Assembly: GCA_002862125.1 (NCBI GenBank)
Contig: PHSP01000003.1
Location: 1,426,001 to 1,490,000, forward strand
Source of the DNA: Methylobacter sp. KS41
Lineage (GTDB): Bacteria > Pseudomonadota > Gammaproteobacteria > Methylococcales > Methylomonadaceae
Direction: 5' to 3'
Length of the DNA: 64,000 nt
In this document: positions 1 to 8,173 of the stretch, in pieces
Layout of the letters: the number at the start of each line of letters is the position of its first letter
Position numbering within the stretch: the stretch's first letter is position 1
Position numbers and translations under genes: made by a program
The notes under the pieces: generated by a model
What the model saw: the letters and a program-made list of their open reading frames with translations, nothing else
Told to the model about the DNA's origin: nothing
The model's database searches: none

Positions 1-10
1 AGCTACGTAC

Positions 11-46
11 GCATTCCCACGCAGGAGCGCGGGAACGAGAAAATGC
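11..46. repeat. REP-like palindromic repeat
   Basis: The arms TTCCCACGC (14-22) and GCGCGGGAA (27-35) are inverted with one mismatch, and outer arms GCATT (11-15) and AATGC (42-46) also pair. This resembles the short GTTCCCACGC...GCGTGGGAAC palindromes scattered between genes in many gammaproteobacteria. It lies downstream of the last gene of the toxin-antitoxin block. Dispersal elsewhere in the genome cannot be tested here. Confidence 0.5.
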
Positions 47-75
47 GGAACAATCCGTGGCCAAAATCATAAAGA

Positions 76-318
76 CTACATCCCGGCGAGTTCATCCAAC
101 AGTTCCTGTTTGCTGATGTCGATGACCGGCACTTGGTTTTGTTTACAGGCCGCGATGAAATGATAAATATCCAGATTGGCCAGTTCCGCAGCCTTTGTAA
201 TGGTCATTTTGGCATTTTTAAACAGCCACAGCGAATAGCTCAAACGCATGTTTTTCTCGATGCCGGCAACGGATTGAAAGTTGACAAAATCATTGGGGAG
301 GTCAATGGCGATTTGCAT
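76..318 (-). CDS. UPF0175 family protein (probable antitoxin-type DNA-binding protein)
   Basis: An 80-residue protein opening MQIAIDLPNDF, with the family's central pattern of SLWLFKNAKMT (about 29-39) and a helix-turn-helix-like AAELANLDIYHFIAAC segment (about 43-58). UPF0175 proteins often sit next to PIN-domain toxins and are treated as antitoxin candidates. Here no PIN gene follows before the window edge. The gene starts 10 nt after the GNAT toxin stop, so it is probably co-transcribed with that pair. Family assignment is from sequence pattern; role is inferred. Confidence 0.65.
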   Translation of the reverse strand: MQIAIDLPNDFVNFQSVAGIEKNMRLSYSLWLFKNAKMTITKAAELANLDIYHFIAACKQNQVPVIDISKQELLDELAGM

Positions 319-328
319 GGTGTTTTCC

Positions 329-946
329 TCAAGGGTTTGTGATCTGACTGACTGTAAGTGATAAAGTGGATTTGGGAGACACTGTCTCCTGATTTGTCAA
401 CGGCAACGGCTCATCGAAATCGCCGGCTATTCGGATTTTGCCTTGATATTCGCCGACGGTTCGTTTGGTAGCGGGTCGCTTCAGTGACAATATCAAGCTC
501 ATTGGATGCGTGGGCGAGGCCACAAAGCCGTGGTGTTCGTAAAAGGATTTCGCCTCAATGGATAGCGCATGTACCAGCAAGCCGCGGATGCCGAGTATGT
601 CGCTGGCACGCAGAGTGCGTATGACGGCATCTTGCAATAGGGCAACGCCGAGTCCGCGCCGTTGATAGGACTGATCGACGGCAAGGCGGCCTAGAACGGC
701 AATCGGCAAGGGGTCGGGCAGGTTGCGGCGTAACGCCGCAGGGGCTTCATTCAAAGCCAGCGCGCCAGATGCCAAGCAATAGTAAGCAACCACCGCCTCC
801 ACTTCGGCAACCACATAAGTGCGCGATGCGCCGCTGATCTGGTTAGCCCGCGCGTGCCGCTTCAGCCAGTCGTCCAGACTGGCGGCACCACTGCTAAAAT
901 CGGCGAGCCGATGCTGCTCCGTCAGCAAAGCCGGTGCGGACAGCAT
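329..946 (-). CDS. GNAT acetyltransferase toxin (TacT/AtaT-like) with an antitoxin-like C-terminal tail
   Basis: Residues 1 to about 165 are a GNAT fold: the acetyl-CoA loop reads LGRLAVDQSYQRRGLGVALLQDA (Q/RxxGxG/A type, about 86-108), and the domain ends with SFYEHHGFVASP and PMSLILSL, typical for toxins paired with DUF1778 antitoxins. Such toxins acetylate aminoacyl-tRNA and block translation (family knowledge). The gene overlaps the antitoxin stop by one base (TAATG). Most family members are 160-175 residues; this one has 205. The extra tail contains GKIRIAGDFDEPLP, which looks like the C-terminus of VapB/DUF2281-type antitoxins (compare GRIKISDDFNAPL in the antitoxin at 51208-51438). The tail suggests fusion with a remnant of another antitoxin gene. 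Confidence 0.85.
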   Translation of the reverse strand: MLSAPALLTEQHRLADFSSGAASLDDWLKRHARANQISGASRTYVVAEVEAVVAYYCLASGALALNEAPAALRRNLPDPLPIAVLGRLAVDQSYQRRGLGVALLQDAVIRTLRASDILGIRGLLVHALSIEAKSFYEHHGFVASPTHPMSLILSLKRPATKRTVGEYQGKIRIAGDFDEPLPLTNQETVSPKSTLSLTVSQITNP

Positions 947-1233
947 TAATCCATCCAGGGTTTAGGGGCGGCCATCAGGCGTTCAAAAGCTTCACCGCTG
1001 GGCGGTTGGTCGAGCACCTCAAGAAAGTAGTCGTAGGTTTTTTGGCCGACCCGCACTAGCGTTTGGTCAAGCAGGGATTCTTCAGCAGCGCGGCGGGCGG
1101 CATCAATCATGAATTCCGAGCGGGTTTTGCCTTGCGCTTTTGCCGCTTGGTCAATCAAGGCGCGAATCTCAGGGCGAACGCGCAAATTAACGGCCTGGGT
1201 TTGCTTATCGGTGATGGCGGTTTGAGTGGGCAT
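946..1233 (-). CDS. DUF1778 antitoxin (TacA-like, ribbon-helix-helix)
   Basis: A 95-residue protein with an N-terminal ribbon-helix-helix: strand QAVNLRVRPEIRALIDQAA and helix GKTRSEFMIDAARRAAEE (about 13-54), followed by an extended toxin-binding tail ending APKPWMD. DUF1778 proteins neutralise GNAT toxins by wrapping the acetyltransferase and repress their own operon. It precedes and overlaps the GNAT gene, the usual antitoxin-first order. A perfect palindrome 48 bp upstream (1281-1299) is the likely operator. Confidence 0.88.
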   Translation of the reverse strand: MPTQTAITDKQTQAVNLRVRPEIRALIDQAAKAQGKTRSEFMIDAARRAAEESLLDQTLVRVGQKTYDYFLEVLDQPPSGEAFERLMAAPKPWMD

Positions 1234-1280
1234 AATAAAGTCCTCTATAGCGAGTTTGACGTCCTTTATTCTAGTTTAAA

Positions 1281-1299
1281 AGATACACAATGTGTATCT
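1281..1299. promoter_or_regulatory. probable operator of the DUF1778-GNAT operon
   Basis: A perfect 9-bp inverted repeat around a single central base, AGATACACA-A-TGTGTATCT, lies in the A/T-rich stretch immediately upstream of the antitoxin gene. Ribbon-helix-helix antitoxins bind such palindromes as dimers to autorepress, and conditional cooperativity with the toxin is common. The position and symmetry are seen directly; binding is inferred. Confidence 0.6.
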
Positions 1300-1374
1300 A
1301 TTTTTACTTTAACGGCAATGCTTAGTTTGAACAGATTCATAGCTGGGTTATGTCAATGCCCAAAATATCCGCAA

Positions 1375-3696
1375 TCAAACCTTCTGCCTGCTGTTCCAGG
1401 GCGATGATGTCTCGTTCATGCTGCGCAGCGGCTTGTGCCGGTAGAAGTATTTGTTGAAGCTGATTTCATAACCTATTTTGGTGGAATCGGGATTGATCCA
1501 GGCTTCGTCCACATGCGGTTTGACTTCCGCCAGAAAATAGCGGTGGATGTTGTCTTTCAATGGCACCGATTCGCTGTCGCGCAAATCGGCGCTGGATTCG
1601 TAAGTGAGATATTCGCCTTTTTTACCAGCCGGGTAATAGCCGAAATCCGGCAGTTCCTGTTTCCGGCAATCCAGGTGATGCAGCAACTGATCGAGCTTGT
1701 CGCCGCTGAGTTTGAGTTTTTGAGCGATGACTTTTCCGGCGGTTTCGTCGTACCAGCTGACGGCGTTGAGGATGGCGTTTTTGTCGCTGGCTGTGAGTTT
1801 AATATTTTGCGCCTTCAGGGTTTGCTCGACAGATTCCTTGAAACGGTTGAAATAGCTGGACTCGTCCGAACCGACCGCCGCCATTAAGGTTTGGGCGGTG
1901 TACAGCAGGTTTTGTTGTTTCAGCCAGGTATCCAGACTGAGCAATTTGCCGCGATTTTTGGCGTTGAGGCTTAGTTCATTGTCTTCGCACCAGGCCAGGA
2001 TGGTTTTTTCGTGGTTCTCCAGCAAACCGGCTTGATAGACGGCATCGCCCCATTGCCGGTAAATCCATTGCATCGGCTGACTCAGCGCTTTGTCAAAACG
2101 TAAGGTTTCAATCCGTTCCTCGCTAAATTGGGCCTTGCGGCGGTCCGGACGTTCAATCGTGACTTTGTAATAGCCGAAATCGCTATTGTCGAAAACTTGC
2201 GCGGCCATACTCGGATCATCGTTTTGCCGCTCTTGAGAGGCCAAGCTTAAATAGGTATCGACGATGGTCCGGATATGTTCCGGCGCGAATTCACAGTTTT
2301 TATTGCCGAGATTTTTGCGTAGCTTGCGGTAGAGCTGGCTGGCATCGATCAGCTGCACCTTGCCTTTGCGGGCTTGCGCTTTGCGGTTGGACAGCAGCCA
2401 GATATAGGTGGTGATGCCGGTGTTGTAAAACAAATTGTTGGGCAGCTGAATGATGGCTTCGAGCAAGTCGTTTTCGATAATGTGGCGGCGAATATTGCTT
2501 TCGCCGCTGCCAGCATCGCCAGTGAACAGGCTGGAGCCGTTATGCACGGAAGCGATGCGCGAGCCATGTGGACTTTTATCCAACGGCTTCATTTTGCTGA
2601 CCATTTCCATCAAAAACAGCAATTGGCCGTCGCTGGAACGCGGCGTGGCATCCAGCGTTTCCGGGTTGCCCCAATAGTCGTTAAGCGTGACCCGAAACCG
2701 GGAATCAATGACGTCGCCGCCGTCCTTGATGTATTTTTGTTCGCTGACCCAGCTTTTGCCATAAGGCGGATTGGAAAGCATGAAATCAAAGCGGGTGCCT
2801 GCGAATTCGTCGGTGGACAGGGTGGAACCGACGCGGATGTTGGCGGGGTTGTTGCCCTTGATCATCATGTCGGATTTGCAGATGGCGTAGGTTTCGTCGT
2901 TGATTTCCTTGCCGTACAAATAGACGTCGCCGCTTGCCCGTATCGTGCCCTCCTCGTCCTTGATGAAGTTTTGCGATTCGGTGAGCATGCCGCCAGAGCC
3001 GCAGGCCGGGTCGTAGATGGTCATGACCGGCGGCAGTTGATCTTTAACCGGATCGAAGATCAAATGGGTCATCAATTCGATCACTTCGCGGGGCGTGAAG
3101 TGTTCGCCGGCCTCTTCGTTGTTTTCTTCGTTGAATTTCCGGATCAGCTCTTCAAAGACATAACCCATGCCCAGATTGCTGAGGACGGGTAGCCGGTTGC
3201 CGTCCGGATCTTCCTTTTCATACGGCGTGAGATTTATATAAGGCGAGGTAAACTTTTCCAGGACGCCGAGCAAAACATCCTTGCCGGCCATATGGCGCAC
3301 TTGGGTTTTGAGATTGAACTTGCCGATGATTTCCTTGACGTTGGCGCTATAGCCATTCAAGTAGTCTTCGACATTGGCCAACAGGATTTGCTGATTGTTG
3401 GTGGCGGTCTTTAATAATTGCGTCAGCGTCCATTTACTGGTGTTGTAAAACACATAGCCGGAAGCGTCTTTCAGGCCGTTATCGTCCAGTTCGGTCAGGC
3501 CCATGTCGTTTTTCTGGAAAGCCAGCTCTTCCAAAACTTTGTCTTTGCTGGGTTCCAGCAGCGCATCCAGGCGGCGCAACACCACCATAGGCAGAATCAC
3601 ATCGCGGTATTTGCCGCGCACGTAGACATCGCGCAGGCAATCGTCGGCGATCGACCATATAAAGGAAACGAGTTTGTTATGCGCGGCGTTGTTCAT
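1375..3696 (-). CDS. hsdM: type I restriction-modification methylase subunit HsdM, C-terminus frameshifted
   Basis: An N6-adenine methylase of 773 residues. An HsdM N-terminal domain (about 5-150, starting HNKLVSFIWSIADDCLRD) precedes the catalytic domain with SAM motif I DPACGSGGM (about 229-237) and catalytic motif NPPYG (about 309-313). HsdM works with an HsdS specificity subunit, and with HsdR for cleavage. Neither gene is visible: a toxin-antitoxin module follows and an unrelated oxidoreductase precedes. The last residues (SMNETSSPWNSRQKV) are atypical. The adjacent frame from about 1424 down to a stop at 1337 encodes RDIIALEQQAEGLIADILGI, the usual coiled end of HsdM, so a one-base deletion (or equivalent indel) near 1420 has probably replaced the C-terminal helix that contacts HsdS. 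The system may be an orphan or inactive. Confidence 0.85.
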   Translation of the reverse strand: MNNAAHNKLVSFIWSIADDCLRDVYVRGKYRDVILPMVVLRRLDALLEPSKDKVLEELAFQKNDMGLTELDDNGLKDASGYVFYNTSKWTLTQLLKTATNNQQILLANVEDYLNGYSANVKEIIGKFNLKTQVRHMAGKDVLLGVLEKFTSPYINLTPYEKEDPDGNRLPVLSNLGMGYVFEELIRKFNEENNEEAGEHFTPREVIELMTHLIFDPVKDQLPPVMTIYDPACGSGGMLTESQNFIKDEEGTIRASGDVYLYGKEINDETYAICKSDMMIKGNNPANIRVGSTLSTDEFAGTRFDFMLSNPPYGKSWVSEQKYIKDGGDVIDSRFRVTLNDYWGNPETLDATPRSSDGQLLFLMEMVSKMKPLDKSPHGSRIASVHNGSSLFTGDAGSGESNIRRHIIENDLLEAIIQLPNNLFYNTGITTYIWLLSNRKAQARKGKVQLIDASQLYRKLRKNLGNKNCEFAPEHIRTIVDTYLSLASQERQNDDPSMAAQVFDNSDFGYYKVTIERPDRRKAQFSEERIETLRFDKALSQPMQWIYRQWGDAVYQAGLLENHEKTILAWCEDNELSLNAKNRGKLLSLDTWLKQQNLLYTAQTLMAAVGSDESSYFNRFKESVEQTLKAQNIKLTASDKNAILNAVSWYDETAGKVIAQKLKLSGDKLDQLLHHLDCRKQELPDFGYYPAGKKGEYLTYESSADLRDSESVPLKDNIHRYFLAEVKPHVDEAWINPDSTKIGYEISFNKYFYRHKPLRSMNETSSPWNSRQKV

Positions 3697-3851
3697 CGCT
3701 GGATTCCATTTTCCAATTCTTAAAAGATTTATCCCTATTTACCCGGTTTAACCAATATAAACTTCGGGAAATCCGTACCCAGGGGCAAACATGGCGCTGG
3801 CCGACACCGTAGAGAGACAGGTGATCTTCAGTCTTTTGGTCCCGCCTGAAG

Positions 3852-4508
3852 TCAGCCTTGTCCGTTCATGATCATCGCGCCGTATTCTTCGGGGGTGATG
3901 GTTCCGCCCAGTTTTTCCGCGATACCCTGATCGCTGGCGGGAAGAGCGTCTTGTATGGCATCGATGCGCTTCCATTGCGGCAAAGGTGTTTCTTTTCCCG
4001 GCTGAGGAACATATTTTGAGGATTGAGCGCGGCTCATGCGGTGGATATAGCGCGGGCAGTTAATGAATATTTCATTGATTTTCACCCTCACGATCATATC
4101 GGCGCCGGAATATTCGCTCAAAAGAGGATCATTACGCTGGATGCAGGCATCGCCATGCACACGTATACGATGCGGGGTTTCGAAGTCAATGAACAGCATG
4201 CCGATTTTGGCATTGCCGTGAATGTTGCCCATCGACAGAAACATGCCGTTACCGTCATAGCTGGGGAATGCCAGTGTTTGAGGGTCCACGACTCGCACCA
4301 GGCCGGGGTTGCCGCCCTTATAAGAGCAGGTCGGGTAACCGCGATGGTCGATAGTGGTGAGAAAGAAGAAATCCCTGCTCTCGATAAAAGGCCGGTGCTT
4401 TTCGCTTACCTGATTTTCGACGATCATTTGCTGCAGGCAATCAGCCAAATTGCGGGCGTCGTGCTGGTCTTGCAGTTGGCGGTGCTCCGGACTGTAAAAA
4501 ATGTTCAT
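3852..4508 (-). CDS. pyridoxamine 5'-phosphate oxidase-family FMN-binding split-barrel protein
   Basis: A 218-residue protein of the COG3576 type. A split-barrel core runs from about residue 30 (FIESRDFFFLTTIDHRGYP) through SYDGNGMFLSMGNIHGNAKIGMLFIDF to RIRVHGDA, the segments that hold FMN in this family, followed by a C-terminal tail with FINCPRYIHR. These proteins are predicted flavin-nucleotide-binding oxidoreductases of unknown substrate. It is a single minus-strand gene, with about 155 bp separating it from hsdM and 35 bp from the kinase gene upstream. It is too divergent from PdxH to call a pyridoxamine phosphate oxidase. Confidence 0.8.
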   Translation of the reverse strand: MNIFYSPEHRQLQDQHDARNLADCLQQMIVENQVSEKHRPFIESRDFFFLTTIDHRGYPTCSYKGGNPGLVRVVDPQTLAFPSYDGNGMFLSMGNIHGNAKIGMLFIDFETPHRIRVHGDACIQRNDPLLSEYSGADMIVRVKINEIFINCPRYIHRMSRAQSSKYVPQPGKETPLPQWKRIDAIQDALPASDQGIAEKLGGTITPEEYGAMIMNGQG

Positions 4509-4543
4509 GCGGTTGCTCCTTAAATGGCCGGGTTGGTATTCTG

Positions 4544-5449
4544 TTAGGAAACTTTCCCTGGGTATATTTTGTATTTAAAGCCGAGTGTTTTTTCCCAGTC
4601 ATGCAGTATTGCTAAAGATACATCGTTAGCAGCCTCATTGGCAGTATGCCCAGGGCTTAATTCATAGGAAGGCTCTTCGGTTAATATTTTTGCAGGAATC
4701 AAATCAAAGCCGGCCTTGTGCGAAGCAATAGTCCGAAGGTGTCCATCCCGGATATAGATAAAACCGTTACACACAAAAACAGTTATAGGTTGATCTCCCT
4801 GAATATCATCTTTTTTGAATTCATAGGCGGTATCGCTAAACTCTTTTATAGCTTGCGTCGGCAATAATTTTCTGGGGCTTATCCATAGCGATGAATACGC
4901 GTTATGGCTTAACCAGACATCAAAACAGTCCTTGATTTTCCTGGCGATCACTTCCGGTGTAGTAAAGGAGGTGTCAATGATCAAGTCATAATTACCGTAT
5001 TTTCTGAAATTGACGTTGTATAGCTTGTGAAATCGCTGGTCTTCGATGAACTGCCGCTTCAAGTTATTTTCAAGAGTCGCTTCCAGAGAGGGATTATTCT
5101 CGTCGTTTCGTGATGCCTGAAAAACGCGTTCAGCTCCAACCACCGGATCAACCGCAAGAAAAACCTTAAATGCAGGCGGAATAAAGTGCCAGGCCAGCCT
5201 GGAGTCCAGAATTAAGCGGTCCTGGGTTTTGCCTAGTTCAACCACATAAGAATCGATTTCATCATCAATGCTCCGGTCTGTTTGTGAAATTTTGTTCAGC
5301 TCCAGGGTGGTGACGCCGCGTTTTTTTGCGATGGCGCGCTGTATGGTTCCAGTGCCGATTATGTCATAGCCGGTCAGCTGTTTCAGCGCCGTCGCCACAG
5401 AGGATTTTCCGCTGCCGATATCGCCTGACATCACAATAATATTTTTCAT
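4544..5449 (-). CDS. P-loop kinase fused to a ParB/SerK-like domain
   Basis: Residues 1 to about 180 are a nucleotide/cytidylate-kinase-like P-loop domain: Walker A GDIGSGKSS (9-17), a Walker B-like region RLILDSRLAW (78-87) and a lid-like basic stretch with ENNLKRQF. Residues about 188-258 resemble the ParB N-terminal/Srx fold: it opens ISPRKLLPTQAI and carries IRDGHLRTIASHKAG then IPAKI, the usual DGHxR.....G...IP pattern. ParB-fold proteins include CTPases, nucleases and free-serine kinases, so the fusion could be a nucleotide-dependent regulator or a small-molecule kinase. Neighbours (rlmJ upstream, PPOX protein downstream) give no clear pathway. I do not recognise a named gene. Confidence 0.6.
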   Translation of the reverse strand: MKNIIVMSGDIGSGKSSVATALKQLTGYDIIGTGTIQRAIAKKRGVTTLELNKISQTDRSIDDEIDSYVVELGKTQDRLILDSRLAWHFIPPAFKVFLAVDPVVGAERVFQASRNDENNPSLEATLENNLKRQFIEDQRFHKLYNVNFRKYGNYDLIIDTSFTTPEVIARKIKDCFDVWLSHNAYSSLWISPRKLLPTQAIKEFSDTAYEFKKDDIQGDQPITVFVCNGFIYIRDGHLRTIASHKAGFDLIPAKILTEEPSYELSPGHTANEAANDVSLAILHDWEKTLGFKYKIYPGKVS

Positions 5450-5551
5450 ATCGAGTTAACCTTTCGAGAACCGTCGTCCGGGAGGGCTGTAAAAAATCGG
5501 CTATGGTATCATTAATGCGTGTATTTATTTGCATCGGAATGGGAATAGCCA

Positions 5552-6394
5552 TTATTCCGCAGCCAGCGTTTCTATCCGGTAACTTCCCGCGCCGTCAATA
5601 GCCAAAACATCGGCCAGCCAGGGTAAAGTTTGTTGCATTTCAGAAGCCAAGGTCCACGGCGGATTGACCACAATCATGCCGCTGGCAGTCATGCCGTGTT
5701 CGTGAGTATCCGTCTTTATGCCCAACTCGAATAATTGCACATTTTTCAGGCCGCGGGTTTTAACGGCTTTTTCCAAATGCTTATTGCGGCGGCGTTCAAC
5801 TACGGGGTACCAGAGAGCGTAAGAGCCGGTGGCAAAGCGTTTATGCATTTGCAGCAAGGTCTCGATAACCAGATCATAATCGCTTTTTATTTCATAGGAA
5901 GGATCGATAAGCACTAATCCCCGGTGTTCGACAGGCGGCAATAAACCGATGGCGTTTTTTAAGCCGTCCGCATGAAAGACTTTAAGACGGCGGTCCCGGC
6001 TGAAAACGGCGTTTAATAACTGTATTTCAGTTGAATGCAGTTCATACAAAAACAGGCGATCCTTACTGCGCAGAAATTGTTTGATGATTGAAGGCGAACC
6101 GGGATAGCGGATCAATTCGCCGGCATTATTAAATGTCTTTATGAAATTGACATAACTGTAAACGCTGTCAGGCAGGTCAGGCCGGTGCCATAACTTGCCA
6201 ATGCCGTTTTCAAATTCTTTGTTTTTTAAAGCGTAGGCATCATTCAGGTCATAATAACCGGGGCCTGCGTGAGTATCAATACAGCAGAACGGCTTCTCTT
6301 TCTTGCCCAGGTGTTCAAGAATTTGTATTAATATGATGTGTTTTAATACATCAGCAAAATTTCCCGCGTGAAATGAGTGTCGATAACTGAGCAT
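5552..6394 (-). CDS. rlmJ: 23S rRNA (adenine2030-N6)-methyltransferase RlmJ
   Basis: A 280-residue protein matching RlmJ end to end. It begins MLSYRHSFHAGNFADVLKH, has the SAM-binding segment CIDTHAGPGYYDL (38-50) and the catalytic DPSYE (164-168, the DPPY-type motif with Ser in the third position, tolerated in this family), and ends in the usual ASGMIVVNPPWTL strand. RlmJ methylates A2030 in helix 72 of 23S rRNA. It is monocistronic as far as spacing shows. Confidence 0.93.
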   Translation of the reverse strand: MLSYRHSFHAGNFADVLKHIILIQILEHLGKKEKPFCCIDTHAGPGYYDLNDAYALKNKEFENGIGKLWHRPDLPDSVYSYVNFIKTFNNAGELIRYPGSPSIIKQFLRSKDRLFLYELHSTEIQLLNAVFSRDRRLKVFHADGLKNAIGLLPPVEHRGLVLIDPSYEIKSDYDLVIETLLQMHKRFATGSYALWYPVVERRRNKHLEKAVKTRGLKNVQLFELGIKTDTHEHGMTASGMIVVNPPWTLASEMQQTLPWLADVLAIDGAGSYRIETLAAE

Positions 6395-6435
6395 TAGAAA
6401 GGGTTTTGGAATGTACTGTTGGCTGCTGATTTTTT

Positions 6436-7230
6436 TCAGAACAATTTGTCGTATATCGTCATGCCGATTTCAAAAGCGATCAACCAGATAATAATCCATT
6501 CCAATATCGAGGAATGTCTATGCTTTTGTTCGTCCGCCAGCATTTCAAATAATTCATGGATGGTTTCCAGCTTTTTTGACAGCACCTCTGTGCGCGGGGC
6601 TATTTCCAGATATTTTGCGGTGATACTGTAAAAAGCTTCATATTCTGGGTATTCCCAAAAGAAATCAGGCGTATCCAGCAAGTCGTAATTTAAAATAATA
6701 TCGCTTTTGGTTAAAAATAATTGTCCGCGAATTTTCGCGATTTTATGGCGGCTTAACTTGATGCTGCCATTTTCAGCCAATGACTTGGGAATATATTTGG
6801 TATTGTTGATAGTCGTTAAGGCATTGGTTTCAAAGGAGGCCAGTTTAATCGACTGAGCCATGCCTTGAGATAACGAAAATATCAAAATGGGGTCTGATGA
6901 TTCAATCTCGATATGATCTTCAACAATGCGCGTGGCTGGACAATTCAGAGCGAAAGTGAAGTTTTCTTCTTCTATAACAGCCAGCGGGTTTTCCGCGTGA
7001 TTCAATAATAACTGATGGAGTTTGGCTTGTTCGTCGGTGTTGACGTTCCAGTGCACGACAGCGCCGTAATCGAAGACAACAGACCAGGAGTTGAGGTCTT
7101 CGATGAGTAATGCCCCTTTGATAATCCTTATCAGCGTTGAATCTGACAGCACGGCTGCTAACCCGTTAACATCAAATCGCAATGCCAGGCAATAGACGGA
7201 ACATTTCATGATTGAATTGCTTTCGGACAT
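6436..7230 (-). CDS. RMD1/YagE family (DUF155) membrane-anchored protein
   Basis: A 264-residue protein of the DUF155 family. An N-terminal region reads VYCLALRFDVNGLAAVL; the core has WSVVFDYGAVVHWNV; the conserved late segment reads DTPDFFWEYPEYEAFYSITAKYLEI (about 186-210); then a predicted coiled coil (RTEVLSKKLETIHELFEMLADEQKHRHSS) leads into a C-terminal membrane helix (ILEWIIIWLIAFEIGMTIY). Yeast RMD1 relatives act in sporulation and mitochondrial translation organisation; bacterial members have no settled function. The tail anchor suggests it sits on the inner membrane facing the cytoplasm. Confidence 0.8.
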   Translation of the reverse strand: MSESNSIMKCSVYCLALRFDVNGLAAVLSDSTLIRIIKGALLIEDLNSWSVVFDYGAVVHWNVNTDEQAKLHQLLLNHAENPLAVIEEENFTFALNCPATRIVEDHIEIESSDPILIFSLSQGMAQSIKLASFETNALTTINNTKYIPKSLAENGSIKLSRHKIAKIRGQLFLTKSDIILNYDLLDTPDFFWEYPEYEAFYSITAKYLEIAPRTEVLSKKLETIHELFEMLADEQKHRHSSILEWIIIWLIAFEIGMTIYDKLF

Positions 7231-7330
7231 ATAGAATACTTAATCGGTTATTAAATTAAGAGCCTCGCGGATGTATCAATGATGACAGGATATTGGCATA
7301 ACTGATAATTTGTCGAGCACAAAAATGCAA

Positions 7331-7753
7331 TTATTTACCGGATATTTTCAACAGCCAGCCGTTCTCGGCTTCACAATGCGGCGATTTAGCGCTCACCTTG
7401 ATGTTAATCCGGGCAGCCGTGTCAACAAGAGAAGCGGGTAATTTTCCTTTTATCACGTAATAAGGGTCCTTAAATTCAGCGGTGGTTTCAACGGGCATAT
7501 TCTTGACAGTGACGGCAATTTGCTCCGGCTTGTCGATATTGAAAGCCCTGAAAGAAAATCCGGTTCCCGGTTCTACAGTTGCCAAATGCGGAGGCGAAAA
7601 TTTGCCCAGCTGCGGCTTGCCGCAAGCGCCCGCGCTGCTTCCGCCGCCTCCGGTACCGCCGCCATGGCCGCTATGATGCTCCGTGGCCTTGACAGAGCCA
7701 ACAGTGAAAAAAGAAATAATAAAAAACAGGACGAGCAAGCTTGGTCTTTTCAT
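7331..7753 (-). CDS. small exported protein with His/Gly-rich N-terminus, function unknown
   Basis: A 140-residue protein with a clear signal peptide (MKRPSLLVLFFIISFFTVGSVKA, cleavage about residue 23). Next come a His/Gly-rich linker (HHSGHGGGTGGGGSS), a cysteine pair (CGK... and ...PHCEAENGW) that could form a disulfide, and a beta-rich body. A GAGGG Shine-Dalgarno sequence lies just upstream of the ATG. I do not recognise a family. The His-rich linker could bind metal, but that is speculative. It stands alone, with a 420-bp gap on its upstream side. Confidence 0.6.
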   Translation of the reverse strand: MKRPSLLVLFFIISFFTVGSVKATEHHSGHGGGTGGGGSSAGACGKPQLGKFSPPHLATVEPGTGFSFRAFNIDKPEQIAVTVKNMPVETTAEFKDPYYVIKGKLPASLVDTAARINIKVSAKSPHCEAENGWLLKISGK

Positions 7754-8173
7754 GGGTTTATCCCTCTTGTTATTGTTATTTCGAACGGAAATTTTTTATT
7801 AGAAAAAGCTAATTATATTCTCAAACGATAGTGCTAATGCCAGAGAAAATCGAAATAACCGTTTCCGGCAGGCATGGATTTCGATGGAATTAGCCGGAAA
7901 AACCTTTTTATTCGTGCAATTAGCGGCATAAGGGGCCTTTAATAGAGCCGCTAACAAGAAAAACCTCAATCATGTAAAATGAACAAGCGGCAAAGACTCA
8001 CTTTACGGCGACCGGTAACCGCACAAAGGCCGGACGGGAAAAAACCGGAAACCTCCGATATTTGGCGGCGAGTGAGTGTTACGAGATATTTTTCGATTAT
8101 CCGGCTAATCCGCCATCACTTAAACGCTGAAAAGCATAGAGCCATTTAAGAGGGCTTTAATGGAATATTATCA
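7754..8173. other. intergenic region between divergent genes
   Basis: About 420 bp separate the exported-protein gene (minus) from the FAD oxidoreductase gene (plus). It must hold both promoters. I see no convincing ORF, tRNA or strong hairpin; the stretch 7980-8110 contains short CCGG-rich repeats (GACCGGTAACC, AAACCGGAAACC) without clear symmetry. Confidence 0.4.

Noticed and set aside
2374-3192. A 272-residue plus-strand frame within hsdM
   Set aside because: The opposite strand encodes conserved methylase motifs across the whole interval; the plus-strand translation is Ala/Val/Gly-rich antisense sequence with no domain.
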